Assembly (NCBI RefSeq): GCF_002796985.1
Contig: NZ_PEKX01000012.1
Location: 62,001-126,000 of the forward strand
Length of the DNA stretch: 64,000 nucleotides
Direction of reading: 5' to 3'
From: Pseudomonas sp.
Lineage (GTDB): Bacteria > Pseudomonadota > Gammaproteobacteria > Pseudomonadales > Pseudomonadaceae
Translations under genes and position numbers: made by a program
Notes under the pieces: model-generated
Told to the model about the DNA's origin: nothing
The model's database searches: none
Seen by the model: only the letters and a program-made list of their open reading frames with translations
Part shown: positions 36,496 to 44,321 of the stretch, piece after piece
Numbering within the stretch: position 1 is the first letter of the stretch
Layout of the letters: each line of letters begins with the position of its first letter

Positions 36496-38251
36496 CCCAA
36501 CATTACTTGGAACAATCAGTTCTGTTTCTAGCTCCTCTGCGACCGTTGAATTATCAGATTCAGTAGAGTCTGGAGTTGTAATCCTAGAGGGTCAAAACTA
36601 TAGAGTTGGGCAGGTCGGCAGCTTCGTCAAGATCCCATTAGGATACAACAAATTATATGCAATAATATCAGGTTCAAGCGAATCAGGAAAAATCGAAGAA
36701 CAAGAAACAATATCTCCTGACCGGCGATGGATTAAAATAGAATTAATCGGCGAAATAGTTGGAGGGGAATTTGAAAGAGGAATAAGTGAGTACCCAAACA
36801 TAGGAAACGAAGTTCATATCGTGACTGACTCGGACCTCAGCAAAATCTTTGGAGAGCGCCTGCAAGACCACTTTGAGATCGGCACACTTTCTAGTTCCGA
36901 CAGCATCAAGGTTAGCCTTGACTTAAACAAGCTTGTATCTAGGCACTCAGCAATTCTTGGTTCTACTGGCGCGGGAAAATCCACTAGCACAGCCAGCATT
37001 TTGCGCTCACTTGTTTCCGGGCAAGACAATGAATTAAAACTCCCATCTGCAAGAATTTTGTTAATTGACATTCATGGAGAGTACTCTTCCGCCCTGAGCG
37101 ATCATGCAAAGACATTCTCCATCGACTCCCCACACAACAAACTGTTTATCCCTTTCTGGTGCCTATCACCTGAAAGCCTAATAGACTTCCTCTTTGGCAC
37201 ACTTAACGAGTCAACCAGAGCTCTATATCTAGACAAGTCCGTGGAAGAGCGAAAGCACGCCATTAACGCGAACAACTTAGACGACATTGACCCCGAAAAA
37301 ATAACCAATAGAACGCCACTCCCCTATAGAATTAAAAAGATATGGCATGAACTCTGCTTTGAGGACACTGTCAACTGGGAAGATAAAGACAAAACAATCC
37401 CCGCTTACAAAGGAGATGAGAAAGGAGACTTTGAAAAACTTTCCCCCCCTCGCTTCCTCCCTCCCGGTGCGGGTCAAAATTCGCCATTCAAAGGTGGACA
37501 AGGGCTTCTCAGAAAGCAACTTGACTTAATGAAGTCCCGCTTAATAGATACGCAATACTCTTTTTTGCTTGACCCTGGACCTTGGAATCCAGACAAGGAC
37601 GGAAAAATCGAGAAAGACCTCGGAGACCTCATAAAAGATTGGCTAGGCCATGATAAACCAATAACAATATTAGATCTATCCGGCATGCCATCTGCAAGAC
37701 TAAGCCTCTTACTTGGTGCAATTCTAGACATATTGTTCGAGACCGCAATATGGGGGAGAAACAGCATTTCAGGAATGAGAGAAAAGCCTCTCTTATTGGT
37801 GCTGGAGGAAGCGCACCGATATCTCTCCAAGTCAGAGAATGGATTAGCAAAATCGATGGTTCAAAAAATAGCAAAAGAGGGGAGAAAATTTGGAGCAGGG
37901 TCAATGTTGGTAAGCCAAAGACCCTCAGAGATAGACGAAACCATTCTCTCTCAATGCGGAACCATAATCTCTCTTCGAATTAACAACTCAACTGATCGCT
38001 CGATAGTAAAATCAGCAATGTCCGAGGGACTATCCGGCATAATTGATTCATTACCTATCCTCAGAACAGGAGAGGCCATAATTGTTGGGGAAGCAGCAAA
38101 GCTACCAACACGCTGCAAGTTCACCGAACTGCCCGAAGGAAAGTACCCCAACAGCAAAGATCCGGACGTTTACCAATCGTGGAGAAAAGAAAAAACCAAC
38201 GAAGATTACTCGGAACTAATATTAGCTTGGCGCAAACAATCCATAAACTAG
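36479..38251 (+). CDS. HerA-type hexameric ATPase/translocase (SIR2-HerA defence)
   Basis: A 590-residue protein with an N-terminal HAS-barrel-like region (residues ~1-130) and a FtsK/HerA ATPase core. Walker A is GSTGAGKSTST (~160-170), Walker B PLLLVLEEAHRYLS (~438-451), and GAGSMLVSQRPSEIDETILSQCGTIISLR is the HerA sensor region. ATG 36479 overlaps the SIR2 stop by 17 nt and has GAGGAG 8 nt upstream; ATG 36488 is an alternative. As in other SIR2-HerA pairs it should form a hexamer that scaffolds SIR2. It is AT-rich and foreign, like its partner. Confidence 0.9.
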   Translation: MHQMNNPTLLGTISSVSSSSATVELSDSVESGVVILEGQNYRVGQVGSFVKIPLGYNKLYAIISGSSESGKIEEQETISPDRRWIKIELIGEIVGGEFERGISEYPNIGNEVHIVTDSDLSKIFGERLQDHFEIGTLSSSDSIKVSLDLNKLVSRHSAILGSTGAGKSTSTASILRSLVSGQDNELKLPSARILLIDIHGEYSSALSDHAKTFSIDSPHNKLFIPFWCLSPESLIDFLFGTLNESTRALYLDKSVEERKHAINANNLDDIDPEKITNRTPLPYRIKKIWHELCFEDTVNWEDKDKTIPAYKGDEKGDFEKLSPPRFLPPGAGQNSPFKGGQGLLRKQLDLMKSRLIDTQYSFLLDPGPWNPDKDGKIEKDLGDLIKDWLGHDKPITILDLSGMPSARLSLLLGAILDILFETAIWGRNSISGMREKPLLLVLEEAHRYLSKSENGLAKSMVQKIAKEGRKFGAGSMLVSQRPSEIDETILSQCGTIISLRINNSTDRSIVKSAMSEGLSGIIDSLPILRTGEAIIVGEAAKLPTRCKFTELPEGKYPNSKDPDVYQSWRKEKTNEDYSELILAWRKQSIN

Positions 38252-38262
38252 GAGAACAACTC

Positions 38263-38475
38263 ATGGAAAGAACCCCAGTCCAGTCCAGCAATATTTCATC
38301 AATTGGGTACAACCCATCCACAGAGACTCTTGAAGTAGAGTTTAACAACGGAAGTATTTATGAATACTATGGAATTTCAGAAAGCACCTACAACGAACTT
38401 ATGAATTCCAACTCTCATGGTTCGTACTTGGCGGCCAACATTAAAAACCACTATCAATATCAACGAACGCAATGA
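38263..38475 (+). CDS. KTSC-domain small protein in the SIR2-HerA operon
   Basis: 70 residues from ATG giving MERTPVQSSNISSIGYN, with GGAG 8 nt upstream and only 11 bp after the HerA stop. The whole protein is a KTSC domain (SSNISSIGYNPSTETLEVEFNNGSIYEYYGIS...LMNSNSHGSYLAANIKNHY). KTSC domains are named after a lysyl-tRNA-synthetase-linked occurrence and their function is unclear. AT-rich composition and spacing place it in the same transferred operon, so it is a candidate third component, inhibitor or trigger. Confidence 0.8.
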   Translation: MERTPVQSSNISSIGYNPSTETLEVEFNNGSIYEYYGISESTYNELMNSNSHGSYLAANIKNHYQYQRTQ

Positions 38476-38517
38476 AGCAATAAAGCTTGACCATATCAAA
38501 AACCACAAATACTATTT

Positions 38518-38546
38518 CCCGGCCCCATCAAATCAATGGGGCCGGG
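38518..38546 (+). terminator. GC-rich hairpin at the 3' edge of the defence module
   Basis: Perfect 11-bp stem CCCGGCCCCAT / ATGGGGCCGGG with a 7-nt loop. It follows the KTSC gene by about 42 bp and marks the return from AT-rich to GC-rich sequence. No U-run follows, so termination efficiency is uncertain. A second hairpin, GGCCCAA / TTTGGGCC, lies at ~38591-38610. Confidence 0.55.
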
Positions 38547-38697
38547 ATTAGCAGCCCGAAACTCCAGAGACAATCGCCGATCTGTATCGGCGGCCCAACC
38601 ATTTGGGCCGTCCACCGGAACGCGGCGTGTTGGTTCGTGTGGCTGCTGATCCAACATCGTCCGTAGGTGGTCTGCTCGTAGTAGAGATGCGACTGAA

Positions 38698-39204
38698 ATG
38701 GACGATTCTTCCCTGCCAACCCCACTCCCCTTCCTCCGCAATCGCCGCACCCTGCGCGCCCTGCTGATCGACGATCAGGTCTGGTTCCTCCTCTCCGACT
38801 TCTGCCGCGTGACGGGCTACCCGCACGAAGAACGCATGGCCATGCGCCTGGCCGACGACCAGATTCGTCAGGAGCGGCTGCTGACCGAGGACGGTCTGGA
38901 GCTCGATTACGTGCTGTTGAGCGAATCCGCCGTGTACCAGGCGCTGGTGCTGTTCAACGTGCCGGACTACGGCTCGCTGCGGCGCTGGATCAGCGGCACG
39001 GTGGTGCCGCAGGTGCGCAGCCAGTTCAACCCCGCCGGCCCGCGCCATGTGCAACTGCAATTCGACCGGCAATGCCTGCGGGTGCTGGATTGGCAGGACG
39101 ACCTGTGGGTGAGTTTCGGCGACCTGCCTCGCGTGCTGGGCGGGCGTTCGCCGATTGCCGGGCGCAGCGGCTGGCGGGGTTGGGCGAAGCGGTTGCGGAC
39201 GTAG
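38698..39204 (+). CDS. BRO-N (phage antirepressor-like) domain protein
   Basis: A 168-residue protein. Residues ~16-110 (RTLRALLIDDQVWFLLSDFCRVTGY ... YVLLSESAVYQALVLFNVPDYGSLRRWISGTVVPQVR) are a BRO-N/antirepressor domain as in phage Ant and baculovirus BRO proteins. A second, shorter unit follows (LRVLDWQDDLWVSFGDLPRVLGG). It is GC-rich like the host, so it is probably resident, yet it adjoins the transferred defence module. Its TAG stop lies inside a GTAGGGCGCATAAC repeat. Confidence 0.72.
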   Translation: MDDSSLPTPLPFLRNRRTLRALLIDDQVWFLLSDFCRVTGYPHEERMAMRLADDQIRQERLLTEDGLELDYVLLSESAVYQALVLFNVPDYGSLRRWISGTVVPQVRSQFNPAGPRHVQLQFDRQCLRVLDWQDDLWVSFGDLPRVLGGRSPIAGRSGWRGWAKRLRT

Positions 39205-39422
39205 GGCGCATAACGCGGTACGCGTTATCCGCCGTTTGGCCGGAGGCCCGGGCCGCACCGAACCCACCAGCGGCGCGAGGCATGGCGGCGTACAACCGCG
39301 GCGGCTGTACGCCCTGCGGGTTCACCGGGAAATACCGTTCGTAGGATGGCGTGGAGCGGAGCGATACCCATGCTGACGGTGGGTGGGTGTCGAAGGGTAT
39401 CGCTGCGCTCCACCCATCTTAC
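39201..39422. repeat. Three repeat families downstream of the BRO-N gene
   Basis: A truncated GTAGGGCGCATAACGCGG..CCGCGTTATCCGCCG element (39201-39235) comes first. It is followed by a GGCGTACAACC..GGCTGTACGCC variant (39288-39314), then a facing pair GTAGGATGGCGTGGAG..GATACCCAT (39341-39371) and GGGTATCGCTGCGCTCC..ATCTTAC (39395-39421). Confidence 0.75.
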
Positions 39423-39445
39423 TGGTGCGTCACGGCGCGGTGTCG

Positions 39446-39676
39446 TCAGGGCTGCCCGCCCAGCTTGAGGAGCGTCACTATCAGCCCGCCGATAGTCATG
39501 AAGGACGCGAGCAGCGTGCCGAGGATCAGCGGGACGACGCCGCCCGGCGAGACGTAGGGCGTCACTTCCAGGAGGAAGCCGGGGCGGATGTGATTCGGGG
39601 TCAGGCAGGTGATCTGGTAATCGCCGGGTTCGTTACAGTGGAATTCGCCCAGGGGGTTGCTGGAGTTGCCACCCAT
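39446..39676 (-). CDS. Small hypothetical membrane protein, possibly a gene remnant
   Basis: 76 residues from ATG (a GTG at 39691 is also possible). The N-terminal half (GEFHCNEPGDYQITCLTPNHIRPGFLLEV) looks like the end of an extracytoplasmic beta-domain with two cysteines. It is followed by one membrane helix (GGVVPLILGTLLASFMTIGGLIVTLL). The lack of a signal sequence and a stop just upstream suggest the 3' part of a longer protein. The ~270 bp to 39947 show no further gene. I do not recognise the family. Confidence 0.4.
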   Translation of the reverse strand: MGGNSSNPLGEFHCNEPGDYQITCLTPNHIRPGFLLEVTPYVSPGGVVPLILGTLLASFMTIGGLIVTLLKLGGQP

Positions 39677-39947
39677 GTCGCTGCGGCGCACGGTGAAGAA
39701 GCGGACAGGCCGTCCACATCAGATCGCAGGCCGGAGCGGCAGCTCTTGGCAGAAGCGCAGCAGCCCTGCATCAGCCGCCGAAGTTGGCCGCGAGAGACTT
39801 CGTAATTATCGCCGCTACGCGCAGGAATTCTCCGATAGAGCCATCACGGGCGGCCCCCTAGCCTTGTGCTCCACGCGATCGAAGGCGGGCGGGCTGCTCA
39901 TTCCGTGCAGGCTAATCCGCCGCCGTCGTGCTTCGGAGAGTTCCTGC

Positions 39948-41186
39948 ATGTCTGCCGTCGAGAAGAAGTTGAACAAGCTGGCCGCTACCTTTCGCGCAGC
40001 CCTGGCCAAAGGGAATTACCAGCAGGGCCGCGAGGCGGCGCAACAGGCGCTGAAAATCGCCCCGAACCATCCCACGCTGCTGGCGGACTATGCCCTGTGC
40101 CTGATGCGCACCAAGGACTACGAGCAGGCCTACAAGACCTACCTCAAGCTGCTGCATACGCTGGGTGAGGAAAAGATGCCCGGCACCGCGCTGGATGGGC
40201 TGACCGAGGTCTGCGGCTGGTTGAAGCGGGAGGACCTGGTGCGTCGCTACGGCAACCTGTCGCTTAGCGTGGCGGACCAGAAGTACAGCCAGTTCCCCGC
40301 TTACCCATTGCCCGACACGCCGCCAGCACCATTCGACGGCGCAAACCCGGAGCGCAACCTGATCGTCTTCTCCCTGTTTGGCGCCCGCCCACGCTATTGC
40401 GAGAGCGCACTGAAGAACGTGGAGGCCGCGCGCGACCTGTTCCCCGGCTGGCGCTGTCGCTTCTACGTGGATGATTCCGTGCCACCGGCGGTGCTGACCC
40501 GTCTGACGGCGGCCGGTGCACAGGTGGTGCAGGTGGACGAGGCGACCCGCCAGGCGATTCCACCGACCATGTGGCGCTTCCTGGTAATGGAAGACCCCGA
40601 GGTTTCGCGCTTCCAGGTGCGCGATGCCGACGCGCTACTTTCCGAGCGAGACCGCGCGGCAGTGGAAGCCTGGCTGCAGAGCGGCTTCTGGTACCACCAC
40701 ATGCGCGATTACTTCAGCCATACCGAACTGCTGCTGGCAGGGATGTGGGCCGGCTGCCACAACCCGAACCTGCCGGGCATCCGCGAGCTGATCGCGCAGT
40801 ACCTGAAGGAGGAAGAGGCGCACAAGCGCTTCGCCGACCAGTACTTCCTGCGCCGCAGCCTGTGGCCGACCATCCGCCAGAGCCTGCTGAGCCATGACGA
40901 TCTGTTCGGTTTCCTGGACGCGCAGCCCTTCCCGCCGCACGAGCCGGTGCGTTGGCGGATGGAGGCCTTCCATGTGGGCTGTAACGCCAGCTACCAGGGC
41001 ATCAGGGTGCAGAGCAAGCTGAAGGACGGCGAGTTGCAGCCCTGGGGGCTGTTCGATGCCGAGGGCGGGCTGTTGTGCCGTTACGAATCGCCGGTGGCCA
41101 AGGGGCATTGGGAGGAATGGATGCCGTACTTCCTCTGCGAGGCCATTACGGACGGCATTTACAACGTGCGCAGCCTGGCCAAGTGA
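39948..41186 (+). CDS. TPR protein with glycosyltransferase-like domain
   Basis: 412 residues from ATG giving MSAVEKKLNKLAAT, with GGAGAG upstream. The frame is open earlier but crosses non-coding sequence. The N-terminal ~100 residues hold two to three TPR-like helical pairs (NYQQGREAAQQALKIAPNHPTLLADYALCLMRTKDYEQAYKTYLKLL). From ~130 (NLIVFSLFGARPRYCESALKNVE) a GT-A-like domain follows with a DxD at ~225 (RDADALLSERDRAAVEAWL), then HMRDYFSHTELLLAGMWAG. This RDxDS..RE..AV.EW...HxMRDH...GGMWG pattern is typical of a family of putative glycosyltransferases. The acceptor is unknown. Confidence 0.7.
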   Translation: MSAVEKKLNKLAATFRAALAKGNYQQGREAAQQALKIAPNHPTLLADYALCLMRTKDYEQAYKTYLKLLHTLGEEKMPGTALDGLTEVCGWLKREDLVRRYGNLSLSVADQKYSQFPAYPLPDTPPAPFDGANPERNLIVFSLFGARPRYCESALKNVEAARDLFPGWRCRFYVDDSVPPAVLTRLTAAGAQVVQVDEATRQAIPPTMWRFLVMEDPEVSRFQVRDADALLSERDRAAVEAWLQSGFWYHHMRDYFSHTELLLAGMWAGCHNPNLPGIRELIAQYLKEEEAHKRFADQYFLRRSLWPTIRQSLLSHDDLFGFLDAQPFPPHEPVRWRMEAFHVGCNASYQGIRVQSKLKDGELQPWGLFDAEGGLLCRYESPVAKGHWEEWMPYFLCEAITDGIYNVRSLAK

Positions 41187-41265
41187 GGGCGCACCCTGCG
41201 CGCGGATCGCGGGCATTGCCCGCTCCTGTTCCGAGCGCAGGCCGGTGCTGACCCGGATAGAGATC

Positions 41266-41350
41266 GTAGGATGGTGTGGAGCCTAAGCGATACCCATGCC
41301 GCTGGCGCGAAAAGGCTTGATGGGTATCGCTGCGCTCCACGCCATCCTAC
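41266..41350. repeat. GTAGGATGG / CCATCCTAC facing repeat pair
   Basis: GTAGGATGGTGTGGAGCC..GATACCCAT (41266-41297) and GATGGGTATCGCTGCGCTCC..CATCCTAC (41319-41350) form one large imperfect palindrome between two convergent genes, where it may end transcription from both sides. Confidence 0.8.
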
Positions 41351-41380
41351 AAAGGCCACACGGCATATCGCGGGGTGGTA

Positions 41381-42298
41381 TCAGTAGACTTCCGGCACCT
41401 GCAATTCCTGCGGCGTGGGATGCCGGCGGTAGCCTTTGTGGCGCTGCCGCTCGGGCAGGTTGACGGCGGGCAGCTGCACTTCCTGGTAAGGGATCTGACT
41501 CAGCAGGTGGCTGATGCAGTTGAGCCGCGCGCGCTGCTTGTCGTCGGCCTGGACGATCCACCAGGGCGCCTCGGCGATGTGCGTGCGTTCGAGCATCACT
41601 TCCTTGGCCTTGGTGTAGGACTCCCAGCGGCGGCGGGATTCCAGGTCCATGGGGCTGAGTTTCCACTGTTTGAGCGGATCGTGGATGCGGCTGAGGAAAC
41701 GGTAGTGCTGCTCCTCGTCAGAGATGGAAAACCAGTACTTGAGAACCTGGATGCCGGAGCGCACGAGCATGCGTTCGAACTCAGGCACGCTGCGGAAGAA
41801 CTCTTCGTACTGGTCGTCCGAGCAGAAGCCCATCACCCGCTCGACGCCAGCGCGGTTGTACCAACTGCGGTCGAACAGGACGATCTCACCTGCCGCCGGC
41901 AGGTGCGAAACGAAGCGCTGGAAGTACCACTGGGTGCGTTCGCGGTCGTTCGGTGCGGGCAGCGCGGCGACCCGGCACACACGCGGGTTGAGGCGCTGGG
42001 TGATGCGCTTGATCACGCCGCCCTTGCCAGCGGCGTCGCGGCCTTCGAAGAGGATGACCACCTTGTGGCCGGTCTTCACCACCCAGTTCTGCAACTTGAC
42101 CAGCTCGGCCTGCAGGCTGAACAGGGTGTGGAAGTAACGCTGGCGTGCCAGGCGTTCCTCATGGGTCTGCAGGCTGCCGTGGCGCAGCCCTTCGAAGTCG
42201 TAGAGTTCGTCGAACAGTTCGAGTTCGAGCTCTTCGTCGCGGTCATCCAGCAGGTCGCGCTGGACGCGCCGAGGGAAGTTCTTGTCATCGAGCAGCAT
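41381..42298 (-). CDS. ppk2: Polyphosphate kinase 2
   Basis: A 305-residue single-domain PPK2. Walker A is ILFEGRDAAGKGGVIKRI (~residues 83-100) and Walker B IVLFDRSWYNRAGVERVMG. The lid region RVCRVAALPAPNDRERTQWYFQRF is typical (PPK2 consensus ...L..P...E..QWYFQRY). It transfers phosphate between polyphosphate and nucleotides. A Pho-box-like sequence lies about 40 bp upstream, pointing to PhoB control under phosphate limitation. Confidence 0.93.
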   Translation of the reverse strand: MLLDDKNFPRRVQRDLLDDRDEELELELFDELYDFEGLRHGSLQTHEERLARQRYFHTLFSLQAELVKLQNWVVKTGHKVVILFEGRDAAGKGGVIKRITQRLNPRVCRVAALPAPNDRERTQWYFQRFVSHLPAAGEIVLFDRSWYNRAGVERVMGFCSDDQYEEFFRSVPEFERMLVRSGIQVLKYWFSISDEEQHYRFLSRIHDPLKQWKLSPMDLESRRRWESYTKAKEVMLERTHIAEAPWWIVQADDKQRARLNCISHLLSQIPYQEVQLPAVNLPERQRHKGYRRHPTPQELQVPEVY

Positions 42299-42338
42299 GG
42301 TGGGTTGCCTTGTGCCGTCACTGGCTCAGTCACATTGA

Positions 42339-42356
42339 GTGACATTTTCATGACAG
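42339..42356 (-). promoter_or_regulatory. Candidate Pho box upstream of ppk2
   Basis: On the minus strand CTGTCATGAAAATGTCAC: two 7-bp direct repeats (CTGTCAT, ATGTCAC) separated by 4 bp, as in the PhoB consensus CTGTCAT-AAAT-CTGTCAT. It sits 41-58 nt before the ppk2 start. Confidence 0.65.
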
Positions 42357-42575
42357 AAAAATGTAGCCACGCTTTATGACGAATTCATTACAGCCAGTGA
42401 AAGATATTTCTTACAAAGCCCGGTTTAGAGCCCTCCTCGATCTGACACCCAATACATTAAGAAGGTCTTAACAGCTCACCTCCGCTGCCGAACGGTTACC
42501 CGTGTTCGCGGTTGCTTTGCAGGGACGGCTGCCAGGATCGCGGAGCCAGGCGCAGCACCGCGAAGAAAGGAAAGA

Positions 42576-43022
42576 TCAGGCGTCAGCCAGCGGACGTGGC
42601 TTGTTGACGTATTTGAACGTGCCGGAGGCAGTGGCGACGACCAGGCCCTGGCTGTTGCGCAGCTCGCCCTCGCAGAAGGCGATGGAGCGGGTGTGATGCT
42701 GGACCTTGCCGTGGGCTTCGAGCACCTCGCCCACTTCGCCGCCGGGGCGCAGGAAGCTGGTCTTCATCTCGACGGTCACTACGCCGCGGCCGGCTTCGTC
42801 GGCATCGCTGGCGCTCAGCGCCATGGCGACGTCGAGCAGGGTCATGATCAGCCCGCCATGGGCATTGGCCCAACCGTTCACCAGTTGCGGTTCGACACGC
42901 ACGACCAGGCAACCCGGCCCGTCCGCCGCCGGGGCATGGCGAAACTGCAGGAAGTCGAGCATGGGGATGGCGATGCCACGGTGGGCGGTGTAGAGCTTGA
43001 GCTGGTCGATATCGAGTGGCAT
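42576..43022 (-). CDS. PaaI-type hotdog thioesterase
   Basis: 148 residues from ATG giving MPLDIDQLKLYTAHRG. The hotdog-fold pattern is clear: VNGWANAHGGLIMTLLDVAMALSAS (residues ~49-73, the HGG motif and following helix) and GVVTVEMKTSFLRPG. This family hydrolyses acyl- or aryl-CoA esters. The substrate is unknown. It stands alone between ppk2 and a hypothetical gene. Confidence 0.8.
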   Translation of the reverse strand: MPLDIDQLKLYTAHRGIAIPMLDFLQFRHAPAADGPGCLVVRVEPQLVNGWANAHGGLIMTLLDVAMALSASDADEAGRGVVTVEMKTSFLRPGGEVGEVLEAHGKVQHHTRSIAFCEGELRNSQGLVVATASGTFKYVNKPRPLADA

Positions 43023-43159
43023 GGAACGTCCGGAAGCCAGGAATGGGGCGTGGCGATGTTCCCTGTTCCGACCCGCTGGCCGCAACCCCGGCGAAGCCTG
43101 ATGCACAGCGGGAATGCCCGCCGATAGCTGCTTTCAGGTGGCCTTTAGGCGATGAATGC

Positions 43160-43552
43160 TCAGCGCGACTTGCGGGTGCCGCTCTTCTTCTCGGTCTGGC
43201 GCTCAACGGCCTGGACGAAGAGTTCCTCGACCAGCAGCGACTGGATCGGCGAACGGGTCTCCAGCGACAGGCTCATGGATTCCAGCTTCTGGTTTACCCC
43301 CAGGCGGGCGATGCCGCACAGCAGGATGCGCTGGGCACCGAAGATATTGCCCTTGTCGACCAGCACTTCCCGAGGCTTTTCGCCGTCCAGGTAGCTGACC
43401 TTGAGGGCGATGGCGGTGTCGTCGCGCACGGCCAGGTTGAGCCAGGTGGCGATGTTGAATTCGATCACCCAGCCCAGGCCGGTTTTCTTGGCCACGGCCT
43501 CGCGAACCAGATGTGCGGGGACTGGACCCAGGGGGGTGCTGTGGTTTTCCAT
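43160..43552 (-). CDS. Conserved hypothetical protein (130 residues)
   Basis: I do not recognise this protein. It is soluble, with a mixed alpha/beta pattern (GWVIEFNIATWLNLAVRDDTAIALKVSYLDGEKPREVLVDKGNIFGAQRILLCGIARLG) and a basic C-terminal tail (ERQTEKKSGTRKSR). Codon use matches the genome, which supports a real gene. It is convergent with nothing and lies upstream of the thioesterase in the same direction, 137 bp away. Confidence 0.6.
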   Translation of the reverse strand: MENHSTPLGPVPAHLVREAVAKKTGLGWVIEFNIATWLNLAVRDDTAIALKVSYLDGEKPREVLVDKGNIFGAQRILLCGIARLGVNQKLESMSLSLETRSPIQSLLVEELFVQAVERQTEKKSGTRKSR

Positions 43553-43890
43553 GGGGCTACTTCTGACTGCTGCGGGGTAGAGCGAAATGCACTAACGGAA
43601 GACCCGATTTTATGTGAAGCAGTTCAAGTTTACAGGGGCTTCTCTGTAAGACAACAGCGATTGGGTAAGCACGACGTTACAGATACGAACCGCTCTGGGA
43701 TGCCGTTTTCCGTGAGGAAATGGATGTCGGAAGCGGAACCGCAGCGCGGAATACCAAACACTGTCCGACGAAATGAATTATCAGGGAATTAACGTCACCC
43801 AAGGCCGGTCCGGCGGGATGCCGAATCGGCCTTGGCGTGTCTCCTTGGCTGGCGCAGGCGCCAGTGAGGCCGGGCCCTGGGCCCGCTTGC
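43553..43890. other. Gene-free gap with a strong hairpin
   Basis: No gene is seen in about 340 bp. A CCAAGGCCG / CGGCCTTGG 9-bp stem with an inner hairpin lies at 43799-43835, and CTGGCG-N4-CGCCAG lies at 43848-43863. These probably end transcription of the small gene on the minus strand to their right. Confidence 0.55.
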
Positions 43891-44046
43891 TCAGGCCGCG
43901 CCAGCGAAAGTGCGGGGCCTGTGTTCGCCCGAGCGGTTCTTGCGCACTTCCCGGCGCTCTCTGAAGTCCAGTTCGTCCAGAGCGTCCATGCGTTCCTGCA
44001 GGTCTTCGATGACCTGCGGGGTCAACAGCTTGCGATGTCGAGTCAT
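43891..44046 (-). CDS. PA3496-family small protein
   Basis: 51 residues from ATG giving MTRHRKLLTPQVIEDLQERMDALDELDF, ending KNRSGEHRPRTFAGAA. AGGAGGT, close to a perfect Shine-Dalgarno, lies just before the start. The sequence is one amphipathic acidic helix followed by an arginine-rich tail, as in the small PA3496-like proteins of Pseudomonas, for which an envelope-integrity role has been proposed. It is single-gene, minus strand. Confidence 0.72.
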   Translation of the reverse strand: MTRHRKLLTPQVIEDLQERMDALDELDFRERREVRKNRSGEHRPRTFAGAA

Positions 44047-44193
44047 ACGCACCTCCTGCGTGCTGATGCCTCCTTTATTGGACTAGCACGCGCGTAGGAA
44101 GATTCAACAGCCAAGCAGGATGGATTGACCGAACGGTCAGGCGGGTGAGGTGTAGGAACACCACGCGATAGTGGCATGGCTGACGAACAACCT

Positions 44194-44319
44194 GTAGGAG
44201 CGAGCTTGCTCGCGAACGAGTTCCCCTGCTGCACCAACGCTGGGCTGTTCGCGAGCAAGCTCGCTCCTATAAAGAGCCTGTACCACGGCGTACAACCACG
44301 AACGCTTGTACGCCTTACG
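44194..44319. repeat. REP-type pair and GCGTACAA palindrome near the carboxypeptidase 3' end
   Basis: GTAGGAGCGAGCTTGCTCGCGAAC (44194-44217) and its inverse (44247-44270) are followed by GGCGTACAACC..GCTTGTACGCC (44286-44314), a variant also seen at 39288. Confidence 0.75.
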
Positions 44320-44321
44320 AA

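Noticed and set aside
38547..38697. tRNA or att site at the right edge of the defence module
   Set aside because: The hairpins GGCGGCCCAA/TTTGGGCCGTCC do not fold into a cloverleaf and no direct repeat of the left edge was found by eye.
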